Both the position numbers and the translations under genes were made by a program. Shown piece by piece: positions 31,600 to 40,100 of a DNA stretch of 64,000 nucleotides. This stretch comes from Hymenobacter sediminicola (GTDB taxonomy: Bacteria > Bacteroidota > Bacteroidia > Cytophagales > Hymenobacteraceae). Positions within the stretch are counted from its first letter, which is position 1. The number at the start of each line of letters is the position of its first letter. The notes below the pieces were generated by a model. The model saw only the letters and a list, made by a program, of their open reading frames with translations. It was not told the origin of the DNA and did not search any database. Location of the stretch: contig NZ_CP060202.1 in NCBI RefSeq assembly GCF_014250515.1, positions 4,165,501 through 4,229,500 on the forward strand, given 5' to 3'.

Positions 31600-34374
31600 A
31601 TGAAACGTCTTTACACGGTAGCATTCCTTCTATTCCTATCCCTTTGTGCGCTTACCGGCCACGGGCAACAGCCCGACAAACTGGTAACCGGCAACTTCGT
31701 GCAGGTACCCTTCGAGCAGTTTGCCAGCCAGCTGGAAACGCAGACGGCCAGCCGCATCTACTTCGACCCGACAGTAGTAGACAGCTTGTTTGTGACGCTG
31801 CAGGTGCAGCAGCAGCCGCTACGCAGCGTGCTGCAGCAGGCACTGCAGAACACCGCGCTACGCTTTGCCATAGATGCGGATAACCGCGTTTTTATCACGA
31901 AAGGCACCGCCATTGATACTGGCCTGATGCCCGGTTTTTTTCAGCAGGCCTCCTCGGATAACGCAATGGCTACCCGGCCCGATGAAGAGCAGACCACAAC
32001 CCAGACGGCAGGCCGCTCGCGCTACGTAAGCGCCGCCGAGTACAAGGTGTATGAGTTGGGCACGGGCGGCGCCGAGGGTGGCAAAGTCACGCTGGCTGGC
32101 CACATCCGCGACCAGAAATCTGGTGAGCCGGTAATTGGCGCCACCATCTATTCGGAGTCGCCGAGCATTGGCACCAGCACCGACCAGTTTGGCTACTACT
32201 CGCTTACGCTGCCTACCGGGCGCTACGACCTGAAAGTCCGTGGCTTGGGCATTAAGAACACGAAGCGCCAGGTAATTCTGCGCGGCAACGCGAAGCTGGA
32301 AATTGAGGTGGAGGAGGATATTACGCCGCTCAAGGAAGTAGTAATTGAGGCAGAGAAAGACAAAAACGTGTCGGGCATGCAGATGGGCCTCGACAAGCTC
32401 GACATCAAGACGATGCGGCAGGTACCAACCGCTTTCGGCGAAACCGATATTCTGCGGGTTGTACTGACTCTGCCGGGCGTGAAGTCAGTGGGTGAAAGCA
32501 GCACCGGGCTCAACGTACGGGGCGGCGCCACCGACCAAAACCTCATTCTGTTCAACGACGCGACCATCTACAATCCGTCGCACTTGTTCGGCTTCTTCTC
32601 TGCCTTCAACCCCGACATTCTCCAGACCGTGGAGCTGTATAAAAGCGCCATTCCGGCCAAGTACGGCGGGCGGCTGTCGTCGGTGCTGGAAATCACGACG
32701 CGCGAAGGCAACAAGAAGAAGTTCTCGGGTTCGGGAGGTATCGGGCCGCTTACCAGCCGCCTCACGCTGGAAGGCCCGATTGTGAAGGACCGTAGTGCCT
32801 TTATTATCAGCGGCCGGAGCAGCTACTCCGACTGGCTGCTCCGCCGCCTGAACAATAGCAGCTTCCGCAACAGCTCCGCTGCTTTCTATGATGTAACGGC
32901 CCACATCAGCCACAAAATCAACGACAAGAACTCGGTGTATGCCACCGGCTACCTCAGCACCGACCGGTTCCGGCTGGCCAGCGACACTACCTACCGCTAC
33001 CTCAACCAGACCGCCAGCCTGAAGTGGCGCCACAACTTCAATAACCAGTTCTATGGTGTGCTGACCGGCGCCTATAGCCACTACGACTACGACATCACAA
33101 GTGAGCAGAACGAGGTGAATGCCTCCCGCCTGAAGTATGCCATCAACCAAACCAGCGTGCGCGCCGACTTCAGCTACTTTCCCAACTCGCGGCATACCAT
33201 CGATTTTGGGGTCAGCTCGCAGCTCTACCACATTGCGCCGGGCAGCCTGACGCCGCTGGGCGCCGAATCCCTGATAACGCCGGATGTGCTGCAGAAAGAG
33301 CAGGCCGTGGAAAGCGCCCTGTATTTCTCTGACCGGATTGATATCAACCAGCGGCTGTCGGTGTCGTTGGGGCTGCGCTATTCGCTCTTCAATGCCTTGG
33401 GGCCGAGCGACGTGTACCGCTATGCATCCAACGATTCGCGCACCGAAAGCAGCATCATCGACACGGTGCGCTACGCCTCCGGCAAAGTGCTGGCTACCTA
33501 CCACGGCCCCGAATACCGGGTTTCGGCGCGCTACTCGCTCAGCGACAACTCCTCGGTGAAGGCCAGCTACAACCGTACGCGCCAGTACATTCATCAGCTC
33601 TCCAACACGGCTTCCGTTTCCCCCACGGACATCTGGAAACTCAGCGACTACAATATCCGGCCGCAGGTAGGCGACCAGTACTCTATTGGCTACTACCGCA
33701 ACCTGAAGTCGAACACCATTGAGGCTTCCGTGGAAACCTACTACAAGACGCTCTACGACTTTGTGGACTACAAAAGCGGCGCTACGCTGATCCTGAATCA
33801 CCACATCGAAACCGACATTGTAAACGCACGGGGCAAAGCCTATGGCGTGGAGGTGCTGGTGAAGAAGCTGACGGGCAAAATAAATGGCTGGGTGAGCTAC
33901 ACCTACTCCCGCTCGCTGGTGCAGGTGAATGCCGGCACTCCTTCCGACCAGGTGAATGGCGGCAACTACTACCCCAGCAACTTCGACAAGCCCCACGATT
34001 TCACGCTCATCGGCAATTACCGTTTCAGCCGCCGCTTCAGCTCGTCGCTCAACTTCACCTACAGCACCGGCCGCCCTATCACGCTGCCGCTGGCCAAGTA
34101 CTACGTGGGCAACTCTATGCGCGTGTACTACTCCGACCGCAACGCCTACCGCGTGCCGGACTATCTGCGCGCCGACTTGGCCCTGAACATTGAAGGCAGC
34201 CACAAGGTTAAAAAGCTGGCGCACAGCTCTTGGACCATAGGCGTGTACAACCTGACTGGTCGCCGGAACCCGTATTCCATCTACTTCAAGTCGGAAAACG
34301 GCCAGATCAAGGGATATAAGCTGTCCATCTTTGGCCAGCCGATACCAACCGTCACCTACAATTTCAAATTCTAG
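31600..34374 (+). CDS. SusC-like TonB-dependent receptor with STN domain
   Basis: A 924-aa outer-membrane receptor. After the signal peptide (ends near GHGQQ) comes an STN/secretin-like domain (about residues 30-105; VPFEQFASQLE, VTLQVQQQPLRSVLQQAL). Next is a carboxypeptidase-regulatory domain (about 165-245; GHIRDQKSGEPVIGATIYSE), then plug (VLTLPGVKSVGESSTGLNVRGGATDQNLI split over 285-315) and barrel ending NFKF. Unlike siderophore receptors with a FecI/FecR pair, no sigma or anti-sigma gene is adjacent, although an STN domain often serves such signalling. It is followed three bases later by a DUF4249 lipoprotein gene, the standard pairing for this receptor class. Confidence 0.92.
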   Translation: MKRLYTVAFLLFLSLCALTGHGQQPDKLVTGNFVQVPFEQFASQLETQTASRIYFDPTVVDSLFVTLQVQQQPLRSVLQQALQNTALRFAIDADNRVFITKGTAIDTGLMPGFFQQASSDNAMATRPDEEQTTTQTAGRSRYVSAAEYKVYELGTGGAEGGKVTLAGHIRDQKSGEPVIGATIYSESPSIGTSTDQFGYYSLTLPTGRYDLKVRGLGIKNTKRQVILRGNAKLEIEVEEDITPLKEVVIEAEKDKNVSGMQMGLDKLDIKTMRQVPTAFGETDILRVVLTLPGVKSVGESSTGLNVRGGATDQNLILFNDATIYNPSHLFGFFSAFNPDILQTVELYKSAIPAKYGGRLSSVLEITTREGNKKKFSGSGGIGPLTSRLTLEGPIVKDRSAFIISGRSSYSDWLLRRLNNSSFRNSSAAFYDVTAHISHKINDKNSVYATGYLSTDRFRLASDTTYRYLNQTASLKWRHNFNNQFYGVLTGAYSHYDYDITSEQNEVNASRLKYAINQTSVRADFSYFPNSRHTIDFGVSSQLYHIAPGSLTPLGAESLITPDVLQKEQAVESALYFSDRIDINQRLSVSLGLRYSLFNALGPSDVYRYASNDSRTESSIIDTVRYASGKVLATYHGPEYRVSARYSLSDNSSVKASYNRTRQYIHQLSNTASVSPTDIWKLSDYNIRPQVGDQYSIGYYRNLKSNTIEASVETYYKTLYDFVDYKSGATLILNHHIETDIVNARGKAYGVEVLVKKLTGKINGWVSYTYSRSLVQVNAGTPSDQVNGGNYYPSNFDKPHDFTLIGNYRFSRRFSSSLNFTYSTGRPITLPLAKYYVGNSMRVYYSDRNAYRVPDYLRADLALNIEGSHKVKKLAHSSWTIGVYNLTGRRNPYSIYFKSENGQIKGYKLSIFGQPIPTVTYNFKF

Positions 34375-34377
34375 CTG

Positions 34378-35535
34378 ATGCGTGCCTCCGCCTTTTTCTC
34401 CCGGCTGGTCGTGCTCTGTTGCGGAGCGTTGCTGCTGCTGCTGCCCGGCTGCATTGACCCGTACATGCCCGACGGGCTAAGTGGGCCGCCCAACTATTTG
34501 GTCGTGGATGGCTTTCTCAACAGCCAGGGCGTGACGACCATCAAACTCTCGCGCACCTACGGCATCGACACGCGCACGGCCCCGCCCGTGGAAGCGCGTG
34601 CCTCCGTCGCCATCGAGCAGGAAGCCGGCCCACGCATTCCGCTCCTAGAAGCGCCCGCCGGCACATATAAGTCGCCGCAGCTTCTACTCAACAGTGCCTC
34701 CCGGTACCGGCTGCATATTTTTACGGCTGATGGGAAGGAGTATGCCTCCGATTACACGTCGGTCAAAGTCACTCCCGCTATTGACAGCGTGACGTGGAAA
34801 ACCAGCGTCGACGGCCTCAAGATTTACGTCAACAGCCACGACGATGCGAACAACACTCAGTACTACCGCTGGGACTATGACGAGACCTGGGAAATCGTTC
34901 CGGTTATCTTCCCTCAGTATGAGTACCACGTCGACGACATTCGACTTATTGCGGTGCCATATCCTACGCTGTGCTGGGGCAGCACTTCGTCCTCGGCTAT
35001 TCGGCTCACCAAAACAGTGGGCCTGAGCCAGGACCGGGTAGCCAACTTTCAGCTACAGTCATATCCGCCAACGTCTGAGCGGTTGCGTCACAAGTACAGC
35101 ATTCTGGTCAAGCAATATGCCCAAACCAAGGAGGAATACGAGTACTGGGAGCTTCTGCGGAAGAATACCGAAAGCATCGGCAGCCTGTTTGACCCGCTGC
35201 CTTCACAGCTCACCGGCAATATCCAGTGCCTGAATGACAGCCAGGAAAAAGCGCTGGGCTATATCGGGGCATATTCGGTGCAGGAAAAGCGGATTTTCAT
35301 CAGCCGGATAGAATTGCCCAGGCAATGGCCCTACATCACCGGCTATGAGAATTGTCTTCCGCCCGACACGGTGGAGCTGAAGAATATACACGTTACGTTC
35401 AGGACCAAAACGACCGTCCCGATTGAACCGGTGTTTTCGGCAATGGGGCCGCTGCGTGGCTATTCTTCCACCAGCGTTGAGTGCGCTGACTGCCGCAAGC
35501 GTGGCACAGCAGTTCGTCCCAGCTTTTGGCAATAA
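34378..35535 (+). CDS. DUF4249 lipoprotein, copy 1
   Basis: A 385-aa outer-membrane lipoprotein with a lipobox ending in Cys (LLLPGC, about residue 23). DUF4249 proteins work beside SusC-like receptors, presumably as a surface lid or substrate-binding partner like SusD. Visible family elements are IDPYMPDG, VDGFLNSQG, YRWDYDETWEI and SLFDPLPSQLTGNI. It starts three bases after the receptor stop, so the two are co-translated. The first 264 bases of overlap with copy 2 are nearly identical, while the rest has diverged widely, which points to gene conversion. The C-terminus ends FW. Confidence 0.92.
   Translation: MRASAFFSRLVVLCCGALLLLLPGCIDPYMPDGLSGPPNYLVVDGFLNSQGVTTIKLSRTYGIDTRTAPPVEARASVAIEQEAGPRIPLLEAPAGTYKSPQLLLNSASRYRLHIFTADGKEYASDYTSVKVTPAIDSVTWKTSVDGLKIYVNSHDDANNTQYYRWDYDETWEIVPVIFPQYEYHVDDIRLIAVPYPTLCWGSTSSSAIRLTKTVGLSQDRVANFQLQSYPPTSERLRHKYSILVKQYAQTKEEYEYWELLRKNTESIGSLFDPLPSQLTGNIQCLNDSQEKALGYIGAYSVQEKRIFISRIELPRQWPYITGYENCLPPDTVELKNIHVTFRTKTTVPIEPVFSAMGPLRGYSSTSVECADCRKRGTAVRPSFWQ
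34401..34664 (+). repeat. Near-identical direct repeat, copy in first DUF4249 gene
   Basis: This 264-base tract matches 35648-35911 with about seven mismatches by eye, mostly silent. Sequence on either side of the tract is clearly more diverged. Confidence 0.9.
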
Positions 35536-35621
35536 CGAGTTCTTCCCAAGCGTCCGAAGTACTACCACTCCATTACCCCATCTACTTACCTAGTCTTATA
35601 TCTTCTGTTCTCCACTTACAC

Positions 35622-36767
35622 ATGATACGTTTTCTCTCTCTTCCGCTCCGGCTGGTCGTGCTCTGTTGCGGCGCGTTGCTGTTGCTGCTGCCCGGCTGCA
35701 TTGACCCGTACATGCCCGACGGGCTGAGCGGGCCGCCCAACTATTTGGTCGTGGATGGCTTTCTCAACAGCCAGGGCGTGACGACCATCAAACTCTCGCG
35801 CACCTACGGCATCGACACGCGCACGGCCCCACCCGTGGAAGCGCGTGCCTCCGTCGCCATCGAGCAGGAAGCCGGCCCGCGCATTCCGCTCCAAGAAGCG
35901 CCCGCCGGCACCTACACTTCCTCCAGCACAGTGCTGAACACTGCCCGCAAGTACCGGCTGCATATCGTCACGCAGGATGGTAAGCAATATGCCTCCGAGT
36001 ACGTGCCCGTCAAGAATACGCCGCCCATCGACAGTGTAACATGGACTGCTAGCAGTAGCGGACTGGACATTCAGGTAAATACCCACGACGAGACGAATAA
36101 CACGCAGTACTACCGCTGGGACTATGACGAGACCTGGGAAATTGTTCCGTTGCTTACTCCACTGCTAGAATACGTCAATAACACGTTTCGGCCCCTCACC
36201 ACTCCTTACCCACGGATCTGCTGGGGCAATCAGAACTCAACGGCCATCGACCTTACCAAAACGACTAATCTCAGCCAGGACATAGTATCGAAATACTCTC
36301 TGCGCTCCTACCCCGCTACTTCCGAACGCCTGCGGCATACTTACAGCATTTTGGTCCGGCAATACGCCCAGACGCAGGAAGAGTACCGGTATTGGGAAAT
36401 GCTCAAGAAAAACACCGAGAATATCGGTACTCTGTTCGACCCGCTCCCTAGCCAGATAACCGGTAATGTTCGTTGCCTGACGGATGAGTCGGAGCTGGCC
36501 ATGGGGTATGTGGGGGCTTACTCTGTGCAGCAAAAGCGCATTTTCATCCGCCGTGCCCAGCTGCCCAACTACTGGCGCGTGTCCACTGGCTACGACATCT
36601 GTATTCCTCCCGACACGGTTGAGTACAAAGACGTACGTGGCACCTTCAACTACAAGCTCAACATTCCCCTCTACGAAATTCCGGGCAAGGGCTATCTGGC
36701 CACAGGACTTGACTGTGTGGACTGCCGCCTGCGCGGCACCTCAGTAAAGCCCAGCTTCTGGCCATAA
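35622..36767 (+). CDS. DUF4249 lipoprotein, copy 2
   Basis: A 381-aa paralogue of the preceding gene. ATG at 35622 gives a signal of about 25 residues with the same lipobox; the longer frame adds 32 residues without signal character. It shares the N-terminal ~90 residues almost exactly, then diverges, keeping YRWDYDETWEI, YSLRSYPATSERLRH and LFDPLPSQITGN. Two DUF4249 proteins for one receptor suggest either two substrates or dosage. It lies 86 bases after copy 1 and five bases before the next gene's first ATG. Confidence 0.92.
   Translation: MIRFLSLPLRLVVLCCGALLLLLPGCIDPYMPDGLSGPPNYLVVDGFLNSQGVTTIKLSRTYGIDTRTAPPVEARASVAIEQEAGPRIPLQEAPAGTYTSSSTVLNTARKYRLHIVTQDGKQYASEYVPVKNTPPIDSVTWTASSSGLDIQVNTHDETNNTQYYRWDYDETWEIVPLLTPLLEYVNNTFRPLTTPYPRICWGNQNSTAIDLTKTTNLSQDIVSKYSLRSYPATSERLRHTYSILVRQYAQTQEEYRYWEMLKKNTENIGTLFDPLPSQITGNVRCLTDESELAMGYVGAYSVQQKRIFIRRAQLPNYWRVSTGYDICIPPDTVEYKDVRGTFNYKLNIPLYEIPGKGYLATGLDCVDCRLRGTSVKPSFWP
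35648..35911 (+). repeat. Near-identical direct repeat, copy in second DUF4249 gene
   Basis: Partner of 34401-34664, offset by 1247 bases. A further short block around YRWDYDETWE is also nearly identical between the genes. Confidence 0.9.
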
Positions 36768-36799
36768 TTTCTATGTTTCTCGCGCGTATACCCTATCAG

Positions 36800-39223
36800 A
36801 TGACTCGCTCTACTGCAGTATCTTTTTTCGCCCCTGGCCCCCGGCTGATCCTGCTGCTTGCGTTGTGGCTGCTGGCCACTGGCTCGGCCTTGGCCCAGCA
36901 GGACTCATTGGGCGGCATTGCCAGCAAGCTGAGCCGCTATCAGCAGAAAGGTCCGTATGAAAAGCTGTTTCTGCACCTCGACCGGCCTTTGTACCTGAGC
37001 GGTGAAACCATGTGGTTTAAGGTGTATGCTGTAGATGGCACCTATTCCAAACCGCTCGAACTGAGCAGCGTGGCGTATGTAGAAGTGCTGGATGCCAAAA
37101 ACCAACCGGTGCTGCAGGGCAAAGTGTCCTTGAAAAACGCGCATGGGGCCGGTTCTTTCGCGCTGCCCGGTGCTCTTGCCTCCGGCAGCTACACGGTGCG
37201 TGCCTACACCAGCTGGATGAAGAATTTCAGCCCGGAAACCTACTTCAGCAGCGCCGTTACGATAATCAACACCTTCACCGTTTCAGGGGCCGCTCCCGCC
37301 AAGGATTCGGCTTCGGTTGATGCTCGTTTTTTCCCGGAAGGTGGCAATCTGGTTAAAGGCCTCAGCAGCAAAGTAGGCTTCAAGGTGACGGACAGAGCAG
37401 GCAAAGGCATAGCGGCGGAAGGCAAAGTGCTGAATGCGCAGGGCGCCGTGGTTGCGACATTTAAAACACTCCGGTTCGGTATGGGCAGCTTCACATTTAC
37501 GCCCGCTGCAGCAGGCACCGGAGCGTACACGGCCGTCCTCACCCTGAATAAAAATCAGACAGTTACTCGCAAGCTGCCACAAGTGTATGAACAGGGCTAC
37601 GTGATGCGCCTGCAGCCTTCCGGCCCCGACCAACTGATGCTAAGTGTAGATGCGACCAGCACACAGCCAGAAACCGTGTATCTGCTGGCACACTCACGGC
37701 AGAAAACGGCCGTAGCCAGCCGGTTGCAGCTGCTGAATGGGCACGCGGCACTAGCCATCGACCGAAAGCAACTGCTGGAAGGCATTTCGCACTTCACTCT
37801 ATTCACTGCTGACCAGAAACCGGTCTGCGAGCGGCTGTATTTCCAACCTACTGCCCGCCGCCTAGCCATTGCCGCCCGCCCCGAGAAGACGCAGTACACG
37901 GTTCGTGATAAAGTGAGCCTGCAACTGTCAACCACCGACCAGCAGACGCAGGCATTGAGCGCCAATCTATCCATGGCGGTCTACCGGATGGACTCGCTCA
38001 ATTCGGGCTCAGCCGCTTCCATCGGCCACTATCTGGGCCTGACGTCTGATCTGCGCGGTACAATTGAGAATCCGGAGTACTACCTTATGGCAACCGGACC
38101 GGAAGCGGCGGAAGCCTCCGACAATCTGATGCTGACCCAGGGCTGGAGCCGATTCCGCTGGGAGCAGGTCTTGGCCCCGGCGCCTTTTGCTCACCTGCCG
38201 GAGCCAGTCGGGCCGTTGGTGCAGGCGCGGCTCACGCACCCCGGCAGCGACCAGCCCCGCACGGGCGTTATTGCCTTTTTGTCGTCGCCGAGCCGCATTA
38301 TTCGTCTGAGCAACTCGCGCAGCGACGACAACGGCATCGTGCAGTTTGAGATGAACCACTTCTACGGCACCCAGGATTTGGTGCTGCAAACCGACCCGCA
38401 GCAGGACAGCACCTGCCGTATCACGCTCCTGAGTCCTTTCTCCACGCGTTTTGCATCAGCAACGGTTCCTGCTTTCGCCCTCAACACCAGCTTCCAGCCT
38501 GACTACACGAGGCGGCACGTGCAGACGCAGGTGCAGAACGTGTACTACAGCAAATACCGCAACCGGTATGTGGTTCCTCGCGCCGACAGCCTAGCTTTCT
38601 ATGGCAAACCTGATGAGTCGTATCTGCTGGACAAATACACCCGGTTCAAGGTGATGGAAGAAGTGTTGCGCGAGTATGTGCCGGGCGTAGTCGTGCGCAT
38701 CCGCAAAGACGGCTTCCACTTTCTGGTGGCCGACAAGCTGAACAAAACGATATTCTCGGACAATCCCATGGTGCTGCTAGATGGTGTACCCGTGTTCAAC
38801 ATCAATAAGATAATGGCCATGAATCCGCTCAAGATTCAGAAGCTGGAAGTCATTGATGCCCGCTATTTCCACGGCGCAGCTATGTATAAGGGGGTTGTAA
38901 GCTTCACTACCTACAAAGGCGACCTGGAAGGATTTCAACTGGCTCCGCAGGTGCTGGTGCAGCAATACGAAGGCCTGCAACTGCAGCGTGAGTTTTATGC
39001 ACCGCGCTACGAAACAGCCCAGGAAAAGCAAAGCCGTCTGCCCGATATGCGCAATCTGCTCTACTGGAACCCTGAAATCAACACCACGGCTGGTGCACCC
39101 AGCACGCTCGAGTTCTATACCGGCGACCAGGCAGGCCGCTACCTAGTAGTGGTGCAAGGCCTTTCGGATACAGGCTTGGCCGGTAGCACCAGCTTCACTT
39201 TTGAAGTAAAGCAGGCCCTGTAA
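36800..39223 (+). CDS. MG2-domain secreted protein with TonB-plug-like C-terminus
   Basis: An 807-aa exported protein. ATG at 36800 gives a good signal peptide (LILLLALWLLATGSALAQ); an ATG nine codons earlier is also possible. The first third has an alpha-2-macroglobulin MG2-like domain: FLHLDRPLYLSGETMWFKVY and VEVLDAKNQPVLQGKVSL. Several beta-sandwich repeats follow. Near residue 640 lies a plug-like segment (VLLDGVPVFNINKIMAMNPLKIQKL in pieces), as in TonB-associated MG2 proteins of Bacteroidota. It ends an operon with the SusC-like receptor and two DUF4249 genes and is probably periplasmic or outer-membrane linked. The substrate of the locus is unknown. Confidence 0.85.
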   Translation: MTRSTAVSFFAPGPRLILLLALWLLATGSALAQQDSLGGIASKLSRYQQKGPYEKLFLHLDRPLYLSGETMWFKVYAVDGTYSKPLELSSVAYVEVLDAKNQPVLQGKVSLKNAHGAGSFALPGALASGSYTVRAYTSWMKNFSPETYFSSAVTIINTFTVSGAAPAKDSASVDARFFPEGGNLVKGLSSKVGFKVTDRAGKGIAAEGKVLNAQGAVVATFKTLRFGMGSFTFTPAAAGTGAYTAVLTLNKNQTVTRKLPQVYEQGYVMRLQPSGPDQLMLSVDATSTQPETVYLLAHSRQKTAVASRLQLLNGHAALAIDRKQLLEGISHFTLFTADQKPVCERLYFQPTARRLAIAARPEKTQYTVRDKVSLQLSTTDQQTQALSANLSMAVYRMDSLNSGSAASIGHYLGLTSDLRGTIENPEYYLMATGPEAAEASDNLMLTQGWSRFRWEQVLAPAPFAHLPEPVGPLVQARLTHPGSDQPRTGVIAFLSSPSRIIRLSNSRSDDNGIVQFEMNHFYGTQDLVLQTDPQQDSTCRITLLSPFSTRFASATVPAFALNTSFQPDYTRRHVQTQVQNVYYSKYRNRYVVPRADSLAFYGKPDESYLLDKYTRFKVMEEVLREYVPGVVVRIRKDGFHFLVADKLNKTIFSDNPMVLLDGVPVFNINKIMAMNPLKIQKLEVIDARYFHGAAMYKGVVSFTTYKGDLEGFQLAPQVLVQQYEGLQLQREFYAPRYETAQEKQSRLPDMRNLLYWNPEINTTAGAPSTLEFYTGDQAGRYLVVVQGLSDTGLAGSTSFTFEVKQAL

Positions 39224-39250
39224 AACCGACCGGTAAGCCGGACTTATAAG

Positions 39251-39290
39251 CAAAAGCCGCTACCTGAATCATATCAGGTAGCGGCTTTTG
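39251..39290. terminator. Bidirectional terminator
   Basis: CAAAAGCCGCTACCTGA and TCAGGTAGCGGCTTTTG pair perfectly around a six-base loop. It lies between the converging MG2 and DUF1684 genes. Confidence 0.9.
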
Positions 39291-39320
39291 CGCTTATACT
39301 GCTTATCACAGGCGAAAGAC

Positions 39321-39956
39321 CTAATGGTCGCTCATCACGCCGGCAGCAATAGGTACGGGCAACCGATTTTCGGTTGGGGGTACCGGACAGGAATAGCGCG
39401 GGCTGTAAGCGCAATATGGGTTGTAAGTGCGGTTGAAATCCAGTATCAGTTGGCCGGCCACTATCTGCCCCCGGCGCAAATCAATGTAGCGGCCGCCGCC
39501 GTAGCTACCGTGGCCGTTGGTGCGGTCGGTGAAGGGCACAAACAGGTAGTCGCGGTACTTTGGGTCGCGCTGCAGGTCCATGCTTTGGTACACCGTGAGC
39601 TGCTGTGGCTTGTCTTCGAGCGTGAAATGCACCACGCCATACTTACGGTAGAGCGGGCGGCGGGCGGTGCTGGTCTGCATTGGAAACGGTGCCCCCAGTG
39701 AGTCGGCCTCAAACCGCGCCACCACGCAGACCGTGTAGTTAGTTGGGAAGAACGGCAGGCCGCTGAATGTAGCCCGCTGCTTCTCCGACAACGGCGACTC
39801 GGCCGGGTTGCGGTAATCGGCGTTCAACTCCTGCTGGAAAGCAGTGACGGACTGCGCATGTTCGGCTTCGGTGGGGCGCGGCAGGGTGGTCTGGGCCAGC
39901 GCCGCTGGAGCAGCCAGCAGCAATAGACCGGCTAGTAGGCGTGAAAAGAGAACCAT
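39321..39956 (-). CDS. DUF1684 family secreted protein
   Basis: A 211-aa protein. ATG at 39956 gives a clean signal peptide (LLAGLLLLAAPAALAQ); the longer frame starts 19 residues earlier with another hydrophobic stretch. DUF1684 hallmarks are present: GLPFFPTNY, RKYGVVHFTLEDKPQQL, DRTNGHGSYGGGRYID, LDFNRTYNPYCAYSPRYSCP and a final IAAGV. Histidine- and Gly-rich GHGSYGGGRY is the core motif. The function of the family is unknown; in Bacteroidota it is often a lipoprotein, but here no lipobox Cys is seen, so soluble export is more likely. Confidence 0.85.
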   Translation of the reverse strand: MVLFSRLLAGLLLLAAPAALAQTTLPRPTEAEHAQSVTAFQQELNADYRNPAESPLSEKQRATFSGLPFFPTNYTVCVVARFEADSLGAPFPMQTSTARRPLYRKYGVVHFTLEDKPQQLTVYQSMDLQRDPKYRDYLFVPFTDRTNGHGSYGGGRYIDLRRGQIVAGQLILDFNRTYNPYCAYSPRYSCPVPPTENRLPVPIAAGVMSDH

Positions 39957-40100
39957 AAACGCAAAGAAACTACAAAGCAGGAGTGTCTGCAGCATAGATT
40001 TTCGTTTCTGCATCAGCAGCCACCACGGAACTTCCGTAACACCTGCAATGGGCTGCTAGTTGTGCTGGTATGGCCCCGTTGCCTTCCGTACCTTCGCTCT

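Noticed and set aside
32485..34224. Minus-strand ORF of 579 codons
   Set aside because: It is antisense to the SusC-like receptor; no signal, motif or plausible composition was seen.
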